Origin: Paenibacillus nasutitermitis
GTDB taxonomy: Bacteria > Bacillota > Bacilli > Paenibacillales > Paenibacillaceae
Assembly: GCF_014641075.1 (NCBI RefSeq)
Contig: NZ_BMHP01000001.1
Span: 2,224,171 to 2,288,170, forward strand
Direction: 5' to 3'
Length of the DNA: 64,000 nucleotides
Positions 42,207 through 51,136 of the stretch are shown piece by piece. How positions within the stretch are numbered: the first letter of the stretch is position 1; every line of letters begins with the position of its first letter. The notes below the pieces were generated by a model. The model was not told the DNA's origin. It saw only the letters and a program-made list of their open reading frames with translations, and ran no database searches. A program made the position numbers and the translations under genes.

Positions 42207-43085
42207 ATGAATATGCTCGAAAATTTGAATAAGGCTTTAGACTACATCGAACAGAACTTGGAAAATGAAATCGATGAAAACGAGTTAGCAAGATTTGCTC
42301 ACTGTTCGGTTTATCATTTCAAAAGAATGTTTTCCTACTTGGCGGATATTTCGCTTCATGAATATATTCGTCGCAGACGTCTATCGCTCGCAGCGCTTGA
42401 ACTGCAGAACAGCTCAGTCAAGGTGATCGATGTCGCAATGAAGTATGGATACCACTCGCCAGACGCATTTACACGCGCTTTTCAAGCCCATCATGAAGTA
42501 ACGCCAACAGAACTGAGAATGTCGAGCCAGTCACTAAAACTATATTCTCCAATGACTTTTCGATTATCAATTAGAGGTGGCGAACCAATGAAGTTTAGAA
42601 TTGAAAATAAGGAAGCATTCCAAGTGATTGGAATATCCAATCGGGTTACACCGATTGAAATGGGTGAACATCCTGGTGTCGAGCAAGTTTGGAGATCAAC
42701 AAATCACGACACGTACGCCGAGCTGAAGTCACTTAATAACGTGGAGCCAATCGGTATTCTTCATGTGAATGTAGGCGAAGCGGTTGGGCCCAGAAAAACA
42801 GATTTCGATTACTATCTATCAGTAGCTTCTACGGAATCGTGCCCAGACAAGTTCACTCGATTATCTGTACCGGCAATGACTTGGGCCGTTATTGATATAA
42901 AAGTTCCTTGGGAACCAGAAAAATGGAAGCAAATTTACGGAGAATGGTTCCCTTCCTCAGGGTATGAGCAGGTTGAGGGACCAGTGATCCAATTAGGGCC
43001 GGAGATCCAAATCGGTGTGGAAAAGCAAAGTTACACAGAAGAAGTTGAAGTTCAGCTATGGATACCCGTTAAGAAGGTTCGGTAG
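42207..43085 (+). CDS. AraC-family regulator with GyrI-like effector domain
   Basis: A 292-residue regulator. The N-terminal DNA-binding domain (residues ~8-108) has LARFAHCSVYHFKRMFSYLA and VAMKYGYHSPDAFTRAFQAH. The GyrI-like/AraC_E_bind small-molecule domain (~125-290) has FQVIGISNRVTPI, YYLSVASTE, VPAMTWAVIDIK, WKQIYGEWFPSSGYEQVEGP and VQLWIPVKK. Such proteins (Rob/BmrR relatives) respond to hydrophobic compounds. GGGAGG precedes ATG 42207. Confidence 0.88.
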   Translation: MNMLENLNKALDYIEQNLENEIDENELARFAHCSVYHFKRMFSYLADISLHEYIRRRRLSLAALELQNSSVKVIDVAMKYGYHSPDAFTRAFQAHHEVTPTELRMSSQSLKLYSPMTFRLSIRGGEPMKFRIENKEAFQVIGISNRVTPIEMGEHPGVEQVWRSTNHDTYAELKSLNNVEPIGILHVNVGEAVGPRKTDFDYYLSVASTESCPDKFTRLSVPAMTWAVIDIKVPWEPEKWKQIYGEWFPSSGYEQVEGPVIQLGPEIQIGVEKQSYTEEVEVQLWIPVKKVR

Positions 43086-43129
43086 AAAAAGCAGATGTAC
43101 TTATGTACAAAAGGGCCATCCAATAGATA

Positions 43130-43464
43130 TGCTCCCCATACGGTAGACAGGTGAAATAATAAAACCTGTCACTGTAAGGGGAGCATTCTTTGTGTCAAAA
43201 CCTAAACTCAATGCTTTAGAGAAATTGGTTATTCTCCAAGAAAGCGGTCATATTGGTAGGAATGCCGCTGTTAGAAAGTACGGCTTTAACAAATCCACTA
43301 TAACGAAATGGCAGCGTCTTTATCATTTGTACGGTTACGAAGGATTAGTGATCCGCATCCATAATCGTAGTTATTCTGAAGAGCTTAAATATCAAGCAGT
43401 TAAGGATTATCTGGGTGGGGGATTGTCGCAGTACCAATTTATCGAGAAGTATAAGAATCGCTAG
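43130..43464 (+). mobile_element. 5' part of an IS3-family (IS150-group) element, truncated
   Basis: The left end shows nested inverted sequences typical of such leaders: TGCTCCCC (43130-43137) with GGGGAGCA (43178-43185), and ACAGGT with ACCTGT inside. OrfA starts at GTG 43192 (KPKLNALEKLVILQESGHIG; helix-turn-helix RKYGFNKSTITKWQRLYHLY; GYEGLVIRIHNRSYSEELKY) and ends after 90 residues at a stop following IEKYKNR, in the second helix-turn-helix. OrfB and the right end are missing. Confidence 0.7.
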
Positions 43465-43562
43465 CCGTTTTCATTAAATCCTATTCAAATGGGGAAGGCG
43501 ACTTGCATGGATCGCTTTGCCGACCGGCATACGAAGAAAAACAACTTAGTATATCAATCTGC

Positions 43563-43728
43563 CGGATGACAAGAATATCTATACAAAGGAAGTCGCATAC
43601 ACTGCGGCTTTTTTGTTTTATGTATAGAACGAAGTTCTTGTCGTTTGCTTAAGTCAAGAACTTCTATACATAGCCGAATTAGGACAAGAACTTCTATACA
43701 ATCCCGCGAGCCAAAAAGTACACGAGTT
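43563..43728 (+). repeat. Nested-hairpin repeat element, copy 4
   Basis: The same layout as copy 3 with the same left boundary (CGGATGACAAG) and the same right boundary (GTACACGAGTT at 43718-43728). The A' arm has a 4-bp insertion, and the A'' arm is present twice (43655-43670 and 43684-43700). Internal hairpin AAGTCG/CGGCTT with T tract. It is fused on the right directly to the signal-peptide region of a glycosidase fragment. Confidence 0.75.
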
Positions 43729-44146
43729 GGCTGCTTGCAACGGCACTGCTATTGTCGCCGTTATCGTCGATTTATCCGCAGTCGGTTGACGGGCAGTCGG
43801 CCATCCGCGTCATTCGACGACGATATAGCTATCGGGAAGAGCTGGAGACGGCCGTATGGGATGCGCTGAATCGCCTGCTGGGAGACTACCGCACGTTGCC
43901 CGCGCCGCGAGATATCCGCTCGGTCGGGGTCTTTTATTTCCTGTGGCACGGCTCGAACGATACGCGGGAATACAAAAATATTTACAACAATACGGAGACG
44001 TTTGTGGCGGATTCGCACGCTTACCTGGATCCGGCAAGCGACGTCTCGCCGGATCCCGGCCATTTTTCCTACTGGGTGGAACCGCTCTTAAGTTATTACC
44101 GTTCGGACGAAGCCTGGATCGTGCGCAGACATTTGAAGCTTCCGAT
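43729..44146 (+). pseudogene. N-terminal fragment of a secreted glycoside-hydrolase-like protein
   Basis: The frame reads a signal-peptide core (WLLATALLLSPLSSIYPQSV) directly after repeat copy 4, without a start codon of its own. Then come RSVGVFYFLWHGSNDTREYK and DPGHFSYWVEPLLSYYRSDE, ending WIVRRHLKL. This is the opening of large secreted proteins (G-V-F-Y-F-L-W ... HWGEPLFGYY pattern) related to GH71/GH99-like enzymes. The likeness stops at about 44146 and the frame runs on in unrelated AT-rich sequence to 44210. Both ends were lost by recombination. Confidence 0.55.
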
Positions 44147-44258
44147 CGCTATCTTTACTAAAAATGTAGATTTCTACAGGATTTTTGTTTATATTAGAAT
44201 AAAGCAATGAAAATATTGAACAAAATGTACAGAGAACATGTGACTTGGAGGAATTGCC

Positions 44259-45185
44259 TTGTTGGAATTGAACATGGAAAATATTGGTGATATTCAAAAG
44301 ATCGCTCATGCGCTATCTTCAGAAGAGCGTTTACAAATTATTAATTTACTAAATAGCAGAAATATGAATGTTAATCAGTTAGCTGAATCTTTAGGTATCC
44401 CTGTGTCAACTGCAGCTTCACATATTAAGATTCTTGAAAACTCTGGTTTAATAAATACCGAGCTTCGTCCGGCTAGCCGAGGATCGATGAAAGTTTGCAG
44501 ACGTAATTTTGATGATATTCATATTCAATTAAATAGTAAAATGAATTTCAAAATGAATACCCAAAATTATTATGAAACGGAAATGCCAATCGGGCATTAT
44601 ATTGACTTCGAAGTTGCACCTACCTGTGGGATGGCCGATCATGAGGGGATGATTATCCCAGAAGATAATCCGGTACATTTTTATAGTCCAGATAGAACCA
44701 AGGCTCAACTTATATGGACAAGAAAAGGTTATTTTGTTTATAAATTTCCACTCGTAATTCCTGTGAATGCAACCATTGAATCCGTTCAATTTTCTATGGA
44801 GATATGTTCAGAGGCCCCACACTATGATAATAATTGGCCAACAGATATAACGGTATGGATCAATGATGTTGAAATTGGGACCTGGACGAGTCCTGGTGAT
44901 TTTGGGGATCGCCCTGGGAAATTGAATTCGAAAAAGTGGAGTGAAACGACGAGTACGCAATATGGTATTTTAAAAACATGGAAAGTAACAAAAAAGTCAT
45001 CAACCATTGATGATTTTCATATTTCTGATGTGACCGTGGATGAATTAGGCGTATTAAACAATATGTATATGTCACTCAAGATTGGTATTAAAGAAGATGC
45101 GATCCATAAAGGTGGTATGAATCTATTTGGTCGCGAATTTGGGGATCATCCGCAAGATATAAAATTATTAATGGAATATTCATAA
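44259..45185 (+). CDS. ArsR-type regulator with C-terminal ligand-binding-like domain
   Basis: A 308-residue regulator. The winged helix covers residues ~8-75 (HALSSEERLQIINLLNSRNM, LAESLGIPVSTAASHIKILE). A ~200-residue C-terminal part of beta-rich character follows (IDFEVAPTCGMADHEGMIIP, PTDITVWINDVEIGTWTSPG), a family seen next to sugar ABC importers and glycosidases in Paenibacillus. It probably senses the imported oligosaccharide and acts at the inverted repeat 45468-45511. GGAGGA precedes the TTG start. Confidence 0.8.
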   Translation: MLELNMENIGDIQKIAHALSSEERLQIINLLNSRNMNVNQLAESLGIPVSTAASHIKILENSGLINTELRPASRGSMKVCRRNFDDIHIQLNSKMNFKMNTQNYYETEMPIGHYIDFEVAPTCGMADHEGMIIPEDNPVHFYSPDRTKAQLIWTRKGYFVYKFPLVIPVNATIESVQFSMEICSEAPHYDNNWPTDITVWINDVEIGTWTSPGDFGDRPGKLNSKKWSETTSTQYGILKTWKVTKKSSTIDDFHISDVTVDELGVLNNMYMSLKIGIKEDAIHKGGMNLFGREFGDHPQDIKLLMEYS

Positions 45186-45433
45186 TTATAAAATGGCTTT
45201 TCCTCTTCGGGATAGGCAATTTAGAAATGAATTGCTTCATTTGCGCGGCGTGTGCATCTTCCTCAACCAAATATTATATTTGAAGTTTAACAAAATGGTG
45301 ATGTGGCAGCAGTTTCTGTGCGCATTCCGTCAATAACAGGGCGTCCAACAGTCAGATTTCATCGACTTTCTGGACAGTCCTGTTTTTAATTACAAGAATT
45401 CTGTATCATTACAAAAAATTAAAAGAAATAGTG

Positions 45434-45462
45434 TTGACAAATCAATTATGAAAGCGTAATCT
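45434..45462 (+). promoter_or_regulatory. Sigma-A promoter of the sugar ABC/glycosidase operon
   Basis: TTGACA (45434-45439), 17-nt spacer, TAATCT (45457-45462). A cre-like sequence TGAAAGCGTAATCT overlaps the -10 box, which would allow CcpA repression. Confidence 0.65.
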
Positions 45463-45467
45463 TTATT

Positions 45468-45511
45468 TTAGATACAATAAAGCTGTCTTAATACAAATTT
45501 ATTGTATCTAA
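45468..45511 (+). promoter_or_regulatory. Perfect 14-bp inverted repeat just after the promoter
   Basis: TTAGATACAATAAA (45468-45481) and its exact complement (45498-45511) with 16 nt between. The position at the transcription start fits a repressor operator, probably for the ArsR-type regulator encoded upstream; an RNA hairpin is also possible. Confidence 0.7.
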
Positions 45512-45653
45512 TATGCAGCAAAATGGACTAATCCAGAAAGGAGGATTTAGCTTAAAAACGATATTGTTTCTTGGCAAAGAGTTACATGCTTCTATTGACG
45601 TCAACTTCATGAAGGATTTTTCGTAAAAGGAAAATTATTAAGGGGGATCAGTT

Positions 45654-47231
45654 TTGAAGAAAAGTGTCGTATCTCTTCTATTAGCTACATTTGTAGTCGT
45701 TTCAGCTTGTTCAAATGGTGATTCAAATGGTGGTTCAAACGAAGGTTCAAACGGAGGTTCAAAGCCGGTTGAACCTGTTAACACAGAAGCACCTACTAAT
45801 TTTAATGCGGAAGGTTTTCCGATTGTCAATGAGCCCATTACATTAACTATGTTCGCATCCAGGTCTGCTGCAAACGGTCCGTATAAGGACATGTTTATGT
45901 TCCAAGAGTATGAGAAAATGACCAATGTTAAGTTTGAATATAATGATGTACCTGCTGAGGGATTTGATGAGAAGAAAAATTTAGTATTTGGTCAAAAAAA
46001 ATTGCCGGACATATTTTATAAGTCATATATCTCCAATGACAACTTAATTAAATATGGCAGCAGTGGAGCATTAATTCCATTGGAAGGATTAATTAAAGAC
46101 CATGCGCCAAACATTCAAGCCCTTTTTGAAAAATATCCTGAAGTGGAACAAGCGATAACCACACCGGATGGTCACATTTATGCATTGTCAAGTGTTATTG
46201 CGCCTTTGGTACAAAGAACTCAAAAGTTATGGCTAAATACGACAATGCTTAAAGAGGTCAATATGGGTGAACCTGCAACAACGGATGATCTATATAACAT
46301 GCTGAAAGCGTTCAAGGATAAGTACCCCGAGAGGACGCCATTTCTAACAGCTAACGTACAAGACCTTATTAATTCGATTAGCGGGGCATGGGGATTGTAC
46401 CAGCAAATGGGCTATAGAATGAATATTGAAGATGATAAGGTTCATATTTGGTTGACGGATGATAAGTATAAAGAATTGTTAATGTATTTAAACAAACTGT
46501 ATAAAGAAGGTTTAATTGGCCATAAAGTTATGGACCAAGAATTTGCTGAATACCTTTCCCAGATGCAATCGGGTAATCTCGGATTGTTTATAAACCAAGC
46601 AACAGACGCTTTCCCGCAGGTTGCTGAACAATACGAAGGTATGACGCCTGTTAAAGGCCCGCATGGGGATCAAGGATTTAACTCGAGTGCAATTCCTCGC
46701 GATTTGGGAACATTCGCAATTTCTTCTTCGAACAAACATCCGGAAGCGTCTATTCGCTGGATAGATTTCTTCTACGGGCCTGAAGGCGGTATGTTCTTTG
46801 GACATGGCGTCGAAGGAGAGACGTTTAATTTTGATGAAAATGGTATCCAACAGTACACGGATGAGGTGAAAAATTTACCCAAAGGCACTGGATCCGCATT
46901 CCCATGGCCAGGAGGCGGTACGCCACAGCATTCAACTGTGAAAACTGCAGTACACGTAAATACACCAAGAGATGCTGCGGCAGCTGCAAAGGTTGAGCCT
47001 TATGTTTTGAAGAGAGTGTATCAGGCGCCAATGTTTGAAGCAGATATATCGAAAAAGGTATTCGACTTGCGTAATGATCTTGACACCTATACCAATGAAA
47101 GCAGAGCGAAATTCATCACAGGAGATCTTAGCTTTGATGCCTGGGATGAATATGTAGCAACTGCAGAAAAAATCGGCATAGAAAAACTTCAGGAATATTA
47201 TCAGGCTGCCTACGATAGACAATATAAATAA
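45654..47231 (+). CDS. Sugar-binding lipoprotein of the second ABC importer
   Basis: A 525-residue lipoprotein (TTG start, AAGGGGGATC upstream). Lipobox VSAC with Cys19, then a linker of Asn-Gly-Ser repeats (SNGGSNEGSNGGS) made of four near-identical 12-bp units at about 45714-45762. The solute-binding fold follows (FASRSAANGPYKDMFMFQEY, LTMFASRS, LAVI-type hinge; GNLGLFINQATDAFPQVAEQ). It works with the next two permeases. Ligand: probably an oligosaccharide containing galactose/glucuronate or arabinose, given the GH2 and GH43 enzymes. Confidence 0.88.
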   Translation: MKKSVVSLLLATFVVVSACSNGDSNGGSNEGSNGGSKPVEPVNTEAPTNFNAEGFPIVNEPITLTMFASRSAANGPYKDMFMFQEYEKMTNVKFEYNDVPAEGFDEKKNLVFGQKKLPDIFYKSYISNDNLIKYGSSGALIPLEGLIKDHAPNIQALFEKYPEVEQAITTPDGHIYALSSVIAPLVQRTQKLWLNTTMLKEVNMGEPATTDDLYNMLKAFKDKYPERTPFLTANVQDLINSISGAWGLYQQMGYRMNIEDDKVHIWLTDDKYKELLMYLNKLYKEGLIGHKVMDQEFAEYLSQMQSGNLGLFINQATDAFPQVAEQYEGMTPVKGPHGDQGFNSSAIPRDLGTFAISSSNKHPEASIRWIDFFYGPEGGMFFGHGVEGETFNFDENGIQQYTDEVKNLPKGTGSAFPWPGGGTPQHSTVKTAVHVNTPRDAAAAAKVEPYVLKRVYQAPMFEADISKKVFDLRNDLDTYTNESRAKFITGDLSFDAWDEYVATAEKIGIEKLQEYYQAAYDRQYK

Positions 47232-47244
47232 ACAATAGGTAATT

Positions 47245-47266
47245 GGGCAAATCACTAGATTTGCCC
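47245..47266 (+). promoter_or_regulatory. Intercistronic hairpin after binding-protein gene
   Basis: GGGCAAATC/GATTTGCCC (47245-47253 with 47258-47266), then CCCCCCTTTTCTTT. A partial terminator or mRNA-stabilising hairpin. Confidence 0.65.
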
Positions 47267-47297
47267 ACCCCCCTTTTCTTTATGCGGAGGTTAATGA

Positions 47298-48236
47298 ATG
47301 AACAATAAACATGAAATGGCTTATCGTCCCCAAAATAAGTACTGGAAGCAATTTTTGAAGCGGTATGATCTCTATTTAATGCTATTATTGCCCTTAGCTT
47401 GGTACATTATCTTTATGTATATGCCAATGTATGGACTGCAGATCGCATTTAAAGACTATTTGCCCTCAAATGGATTTTGGGGAAGTACATGGGTTGGGTT
47501 TGAACACTTTGAACGGTTTTTCAATTCATTCTATTTTTGGAGACTGATAGAAAATACAGTTGTTATTCAAATTTTCTCCTTGCTTATTGGTTTCCCAATT
47601 CCGGTACTGTTAGCTTTGTTGATCAATGAAATCAGAGTGAAAAAGTTCCAAAAACTGCTTCAAAATATCACTTACATTCCTCATTTTATTTCAGTAGTGG
47701 TTATTGTAGGGATGTTAAGTTTGTTTTTGGATCCAGAAAATGGGATTATCAACAATGCGATGAGTCATTTTGGCGTCGACCCAGTACCGTTTATGCAAAA
47801 GCCGGAATGGTTCAAATCTCTTTTTATCTCATCCAACATATGGCAGAGTATGGGCTGGCAGTCCATTATTTACGTTGCTGCACTGAGTGGCGTGGATCCA
47901 CAATTGTACGAAGCGGCTAGAGTTGATGGCGCCTCTCGTTTGCAAAGGGTTATACATGTTTCAATTCCTGCTATTTTGCCTACAATTATCATTCTTTTAA
48001 TTTTGGATATCGGTAATTTTATGGACATTGGCTTCCAAAAAATACTATTGATGCAAAATGATCTAAATATGTCTTCGAGCGACGTTATTGCAACCTTTAA
48101 TTATCGAAAAGGTATTTTAGAAGGTGACTACAGTTACACAACTGCAATCGGCCTTTTTAATGCAGTAATAAATTTCATATTGTTGATAACGATTAATCAG
48201 ATAGCGAGGAAAAAAGCGGAGACTAGTTTATGGTAA
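47298..48236 (+). CDS. Sugar ABC transporter permease (LplB type)
   Basis: A 312-residue membrane protein: LYLMLLLPLAWYIIFMYMPM, GLQIAFKDYLPSNG and the EAA loop YEAARVDGASRLQRVIHVSI. Six helices expected. GCGGAGG precedes the ATG. Confidence 0.9.
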   Translation: MNNKHEMAYRPQNKYWKQFLKRYDLYLMLLLPLAWYIIFMYMPMYGLQIAFKDYLPSNGFWGSTWVGFEHFERFFNSFYFWRLIENTVVIQIFSLLIGFPIPVLLALLINEIRVKKFQKLLQNITYIPHFISVVVIVGMLSLFLDPENGIINNAMSHFGVDPVPFMQKPEWFKSLFISSNIWQSMGWQSIIYVAALSGVDPQLYEAARVDGASRLQRVIHVSIPAILPTIIILLILDIGNFMDIGFQKILLMQNDLNMSSSDVIATFNYRKGILEGDYSYTTAIGLFNAVINFILLITINQIARKKAETSLW

Positions 48237-48245
48237 GAAAGTGGG

Positions 48246-49148
48246 GTGAGTACGATTACAAATGTTAAACAAAAAATCTCCGATGATAAGGCTTTTGATG
48301 TAGTCATTTACATTATTGCGTTTGTTATTATTGCCATTGTTTTATATCCATTGCTTTTTGTTGTAAGTGCATCGTTTAGTGATCCCGCAAAGATCATAAA
48401 TGGAGAGGTGTGGTTATGGCCAAAAGGGGTTACTCTCGATTCTTATGCAAATGTATTTAAAGATGAACGGATTTGGAATGCCTATAAGAACACAATTATG
48501 TATACAGTAGTTGGTACATTTATAAATATCGTATTAACTACTTTACTTGCATATCCACTGTCGAGAAAAGATTTGCCGGAAAGAAACTTTTTGATGCTTT
48601 TTATTGTTTTTACAATGTTCTTCTCGGGTGGAATCATCCCGACCTACTTGGTTGTACAAAACCTAGGGTTGATTGACAGTATTTGGGCTATGGTAATTCC
48701 AAGTGCCATTGCAACCTATAATGTTATTGTTATGCGCACGTTTTTCCAAAGCAGTATCCCATGGGAATTACAAGAAGCGGCTCTAATTGATGGTTGCAGT
48801 AATTTTAGACTGTTTCTGAGGATTATACTGCCTTTGTCAAAGCCAATTATTGCCGTCATGGTGCTTTTTTACGCTGTAGGTCACTGGAATTCCTTTTTTA
48901 GCGCTTTAATATATTTAAATGACGATCATCTGTACCCCCTTCAGATTATTTTGAGGGAAATACTCATTCAAAATCAGTCAGCTACTGACATTGGTCTTAC
49001 GGACTTTGAAATGGTGAAGCAGATCATGTTGGCCGAAAGTATGAAGTATGCGGTTATTGTCATTGCTAGTTTACCGGTTATTGTTATGTATCCATTTGTA
49101 CAAAAGTACTTTGTCAAAGGGGTAATGGTTGGTTCTATTAAAGGATGA
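48246..49148 (+). CDS. Sugar ABC transporter permease (YtcP/LplC type)
   Basis: A 300-residue partner permease with GTG start. It has MFFSGGIIPTYLVVQNLGLI, the EAA loop WELQEAALIDGCSNFRLFLR and the closing YPFVQKYFVKGVMVGSIKG. It begins 9 nt after the previous stop. No ATPase gene is present in the operon. Confidence 0.9.
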   Translation: MSTITNVKQKISDDKAFDVVIYIIAFVIIAIVLYPLLFVVSASFSDPAKIINGEVWLWPKGVTLDSYANVFKDERIWNAYKNTIMYTVVGTFINIVLTTLLAYPLSRKDLPERNFLMLFIVFTMFFSGGIIPTYLVVQNLGLIDSIWAMVIPSAIATYNVIVMRTFFQSSIPWELQEAALIDGCSNFRLFLRIILPLSKPIIAVMVLFYAVGHWNSFFSALIYLNDDHLYPLQIILREILIQNQSATDIGLTDFEMVKQIMLAESMKYAVIVIASLPVIVMYPFVQKYFVKGVMVGSIKG

Positions 49149-49320
49149 TTGCGCTTAAACGTTGCGATCATGGTACACGCCACGGGTCCCGCTGCTAGCG
49201 GAAGGGCTGGGCCCGGCTAAAGCCAGAGAGATCAAGCACAGCATCTATGATAGGAAGCAATCTTTGGACAGGCAGCTATCCATATGAGGAGTCAGTACAA
49301 TAATAAGGAGAATACATCTA

Positions 49321-51084
49321 ATGAATCTCAATCAAATTCCAAGAAAAGAATATCCTAGACCTCATTTTGATAGAGGGGATTGGTTAAATCTAAATGGGGA
49401 ATGGAACTTCTCCTTTGACGAAGCCAATATAGGAGAAAAGGAAAAATGGTACGAATCTGGAAATCTCGAAAAAAAAATAATCGTTCCTTTTACGTATGAA
49501 ACAATAGCAAGTGGAATTGGCGAAGAGAAGTTTTGTCCCAATATATGGTATTCAAAACGAGCTGCGGTTCCTAAAGAATATGGAGACAAGCAGGTTGTTT
49601 TGCATTTTCAAGCGGCGGACTACATCACTAAGGTTTGGGTAAATGGCAAGTTTGTAGGAAAGCATCAAGGGGGACAAGTCGCTTTTTCCTTTAATATTAC
49701 AACGTTTATTGATGAAAATCGTGAGTTTACGATAGTCGTGAAAAATGAGGATAGCTTAAGCTGTCATCAACCAAGAGGAAAACAACGTTGGATGGATCAA
49801 AATTTTGGTTGTTGGTATGTACAAACAACGGGAATTTGGCAGACGGTTTGGCTTGAGTTTTTGAATGAATCCCATTTGGATTCAGTGAAAATAACACCGG
49901 ATATTGATACGGAATCGGTGGAGTTTTCATTTAATTTCGCAGAAGAGATTGATTTTAATGAAAACTTAACGTTAAAGACGGAGATCACTTTTGATCAATT
50001 GTCAATCAAATCCTTTAGCACTGATGTTAATCGCCAGAAATATACCACGAGGGTAAACATTTCGAGTAATCGCTTTGATTGGAACGTGAAAATGTGGAGC
50101 CCTCAACATCCTAATCTCTATGACGTCGTATTTACTCTTTATAGAAATGGAGAGATATTGGACCGGGTGGCTTCCTACTTTGGAATGAGAAAAATATCTA
50201 TTGACCATGGAAATGTATTATTAAATAACATTCCGATATACCAGCGCTTGCTTTTGGACCAAGGTTATTGGAAAGAAAGTCATTTAACGCCTCCATCTGA
50301 AGAAGCGATACTTCAGGATATCGATAAAACAATGGAAATGGGTTTTAACGGTGTCAGGAAACATATGAAAGTAGAAGATCAACGTTATCTCTATTGGGCA
50401 GATAAAAAGGGGTTGCTCGTTTGGTCGGAAATGGCGGCAACGTTTGAATTTTCCGATGAAGCGGTGCAGAATTTTACAGAGGAATGGATGGAGATCGTGA
50501 AACAACAATATAATCATCCATCTATTATTACTTGGACTCCTTTTAACGAATCATGGGGAGTTAAAAATATTTACACAGATGTAAAGCAACAGAAATTTAC
50601 GGAGGGAATCTATAATATTACGAAGGCGTTTGATAGCATGAGGCCGGTAATCGTCAACGACGGCTGGGAGCATACGGTTTCGGATATTTTGACTTTGCAT
50701 GATTATGTGGAGTCGGGTGCAGAATTTTCAGAGCGATACAAAGATCAAGAAAACATTGTCGGCAATAAGATTGCATTCAATAAACATAAGCATGCAATGG
50801 CTCAAGGATACGAATATAAGGGTCAACCCATTATTATAAGTGAATATGGCGGCATCGCTTTTTGCTCGGAAGAAGGTTGGGGCTATGGGAATCAAGTTAA
50901 AAATGAGGAAGAATTTTTGAAAAGATTCGAATCGGTCACACAGGCCATTAAGGATATCGATTATATTAGTGGATTCTGTTATACCCAAATCACGGACGTT
51001 CAACAAGAAGTGAATGGATTACTTACAGAAGATAGACAGCCAAAAATTGAGTTGAAAAAGATTAGGGAAATAACCCTAAAGTGA
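49321..51084 (+). CDS. Glycoside hydrolase family 2 enzyme (beta-galactosidase/beta-glucuronidase-like)
   Basis: A 587-residue cytoplasmic enzyme with no signal peptide. A sugar-binding domain (LNLNGEWNFSFDEANIG, VVLHFQAADYITKVWVNGKF), an Ig-like domain (residues ~185-285) and a TIM barrel (from ~290). Acid/base Glu410 in TPFNESWG and nucleophile Glu508 in PIIISEYGGIAF. Missing the long C-terminal domains of LacZ, so it resembles BgaB/UidA-length enzymes. It would hydrolyse the imported oligosaccharide inside the cell. Confidence 0.88.
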   Translation: MNLNQIPRKEYPRPHFDRGDWLNLNGEWNFSFDEANIGEKEKWYESGNLEKKIIVPFTYETIASGIGEEKFCPNIWYSKRAAVPKEYGDKQVVLHFQAADYITKVWVNGKFVGKHQGGQVAFSFNITTFIDENREFTIVVKNEDSLSCHQPRGKQRWMDQNFGCWYVQTTGIWQTVWLEFLNESHLDSVKITPDIDTESVEFSFNFAEEIDFNENLTLKTEITFDQLSIKSFSTDVNRQKYTTRVNISSNRFDWNVKMWSPQHPNLYDVVFTLYRNGEILDRVASYFGMRKISIDHGNVLLNNIPIYQRLLLDQGYWKESHLTPPSEEAILQDIDKTMEMGFNGVRKHMKVEDQRYLYWADKKGLLVWSEMAATFEFSDEAVQNFTEEWMEIVKQQYNHPSIITWTPFNESWGVKNIYTDVKQQKFTEGIYNITKAFDSMRPVIVNDGWEHTVSDILTLHDYVESGAEFSERYKDQENIVGNKIAFNKHKHAMAQGYEYKGQPIIISEYGGIAFCSEEGWGYGNQVKNEEEFLKRFESVTQAIKDIDYISGFCYTQITDVQQEVNGLLTEDRQPKIELKKIREITLK

Positions 51085-51136
51085 TAGCCCGGGGGAGTCG
51101 ACTCCTCAATGATTTTAAAAGAAAGAAGGTTTTACA

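Larger units (their letters stand above)
45186..45653 (+). other. Leader region of the second sugar ABC operon
   Basis: Apart from the promoter and inverted repeat listed separately, AAAGGAGG (45536-45543) stands before a short frame with no normal start (KTILFLGKELHASIDVNFMK, stop at 45626). It could be a leader peptide or chance. Confidence 0.35.

Noticed and set aside
43192..43464. Stand-alone small DNA-binding protein
   Set aside because: The sequence is the first 90 residues of an IS3 OrfA with its IS-type leader; a truncated transposase, not a regulator.
41043..43728. CRISPR array made of the repeated ACAAGAACTTCTATACA arms
   Set aside because: Repeats are few, alternate in orientation and form inverted arms with a terminator-like hairpin; there are no regular spacers and no cas genes.
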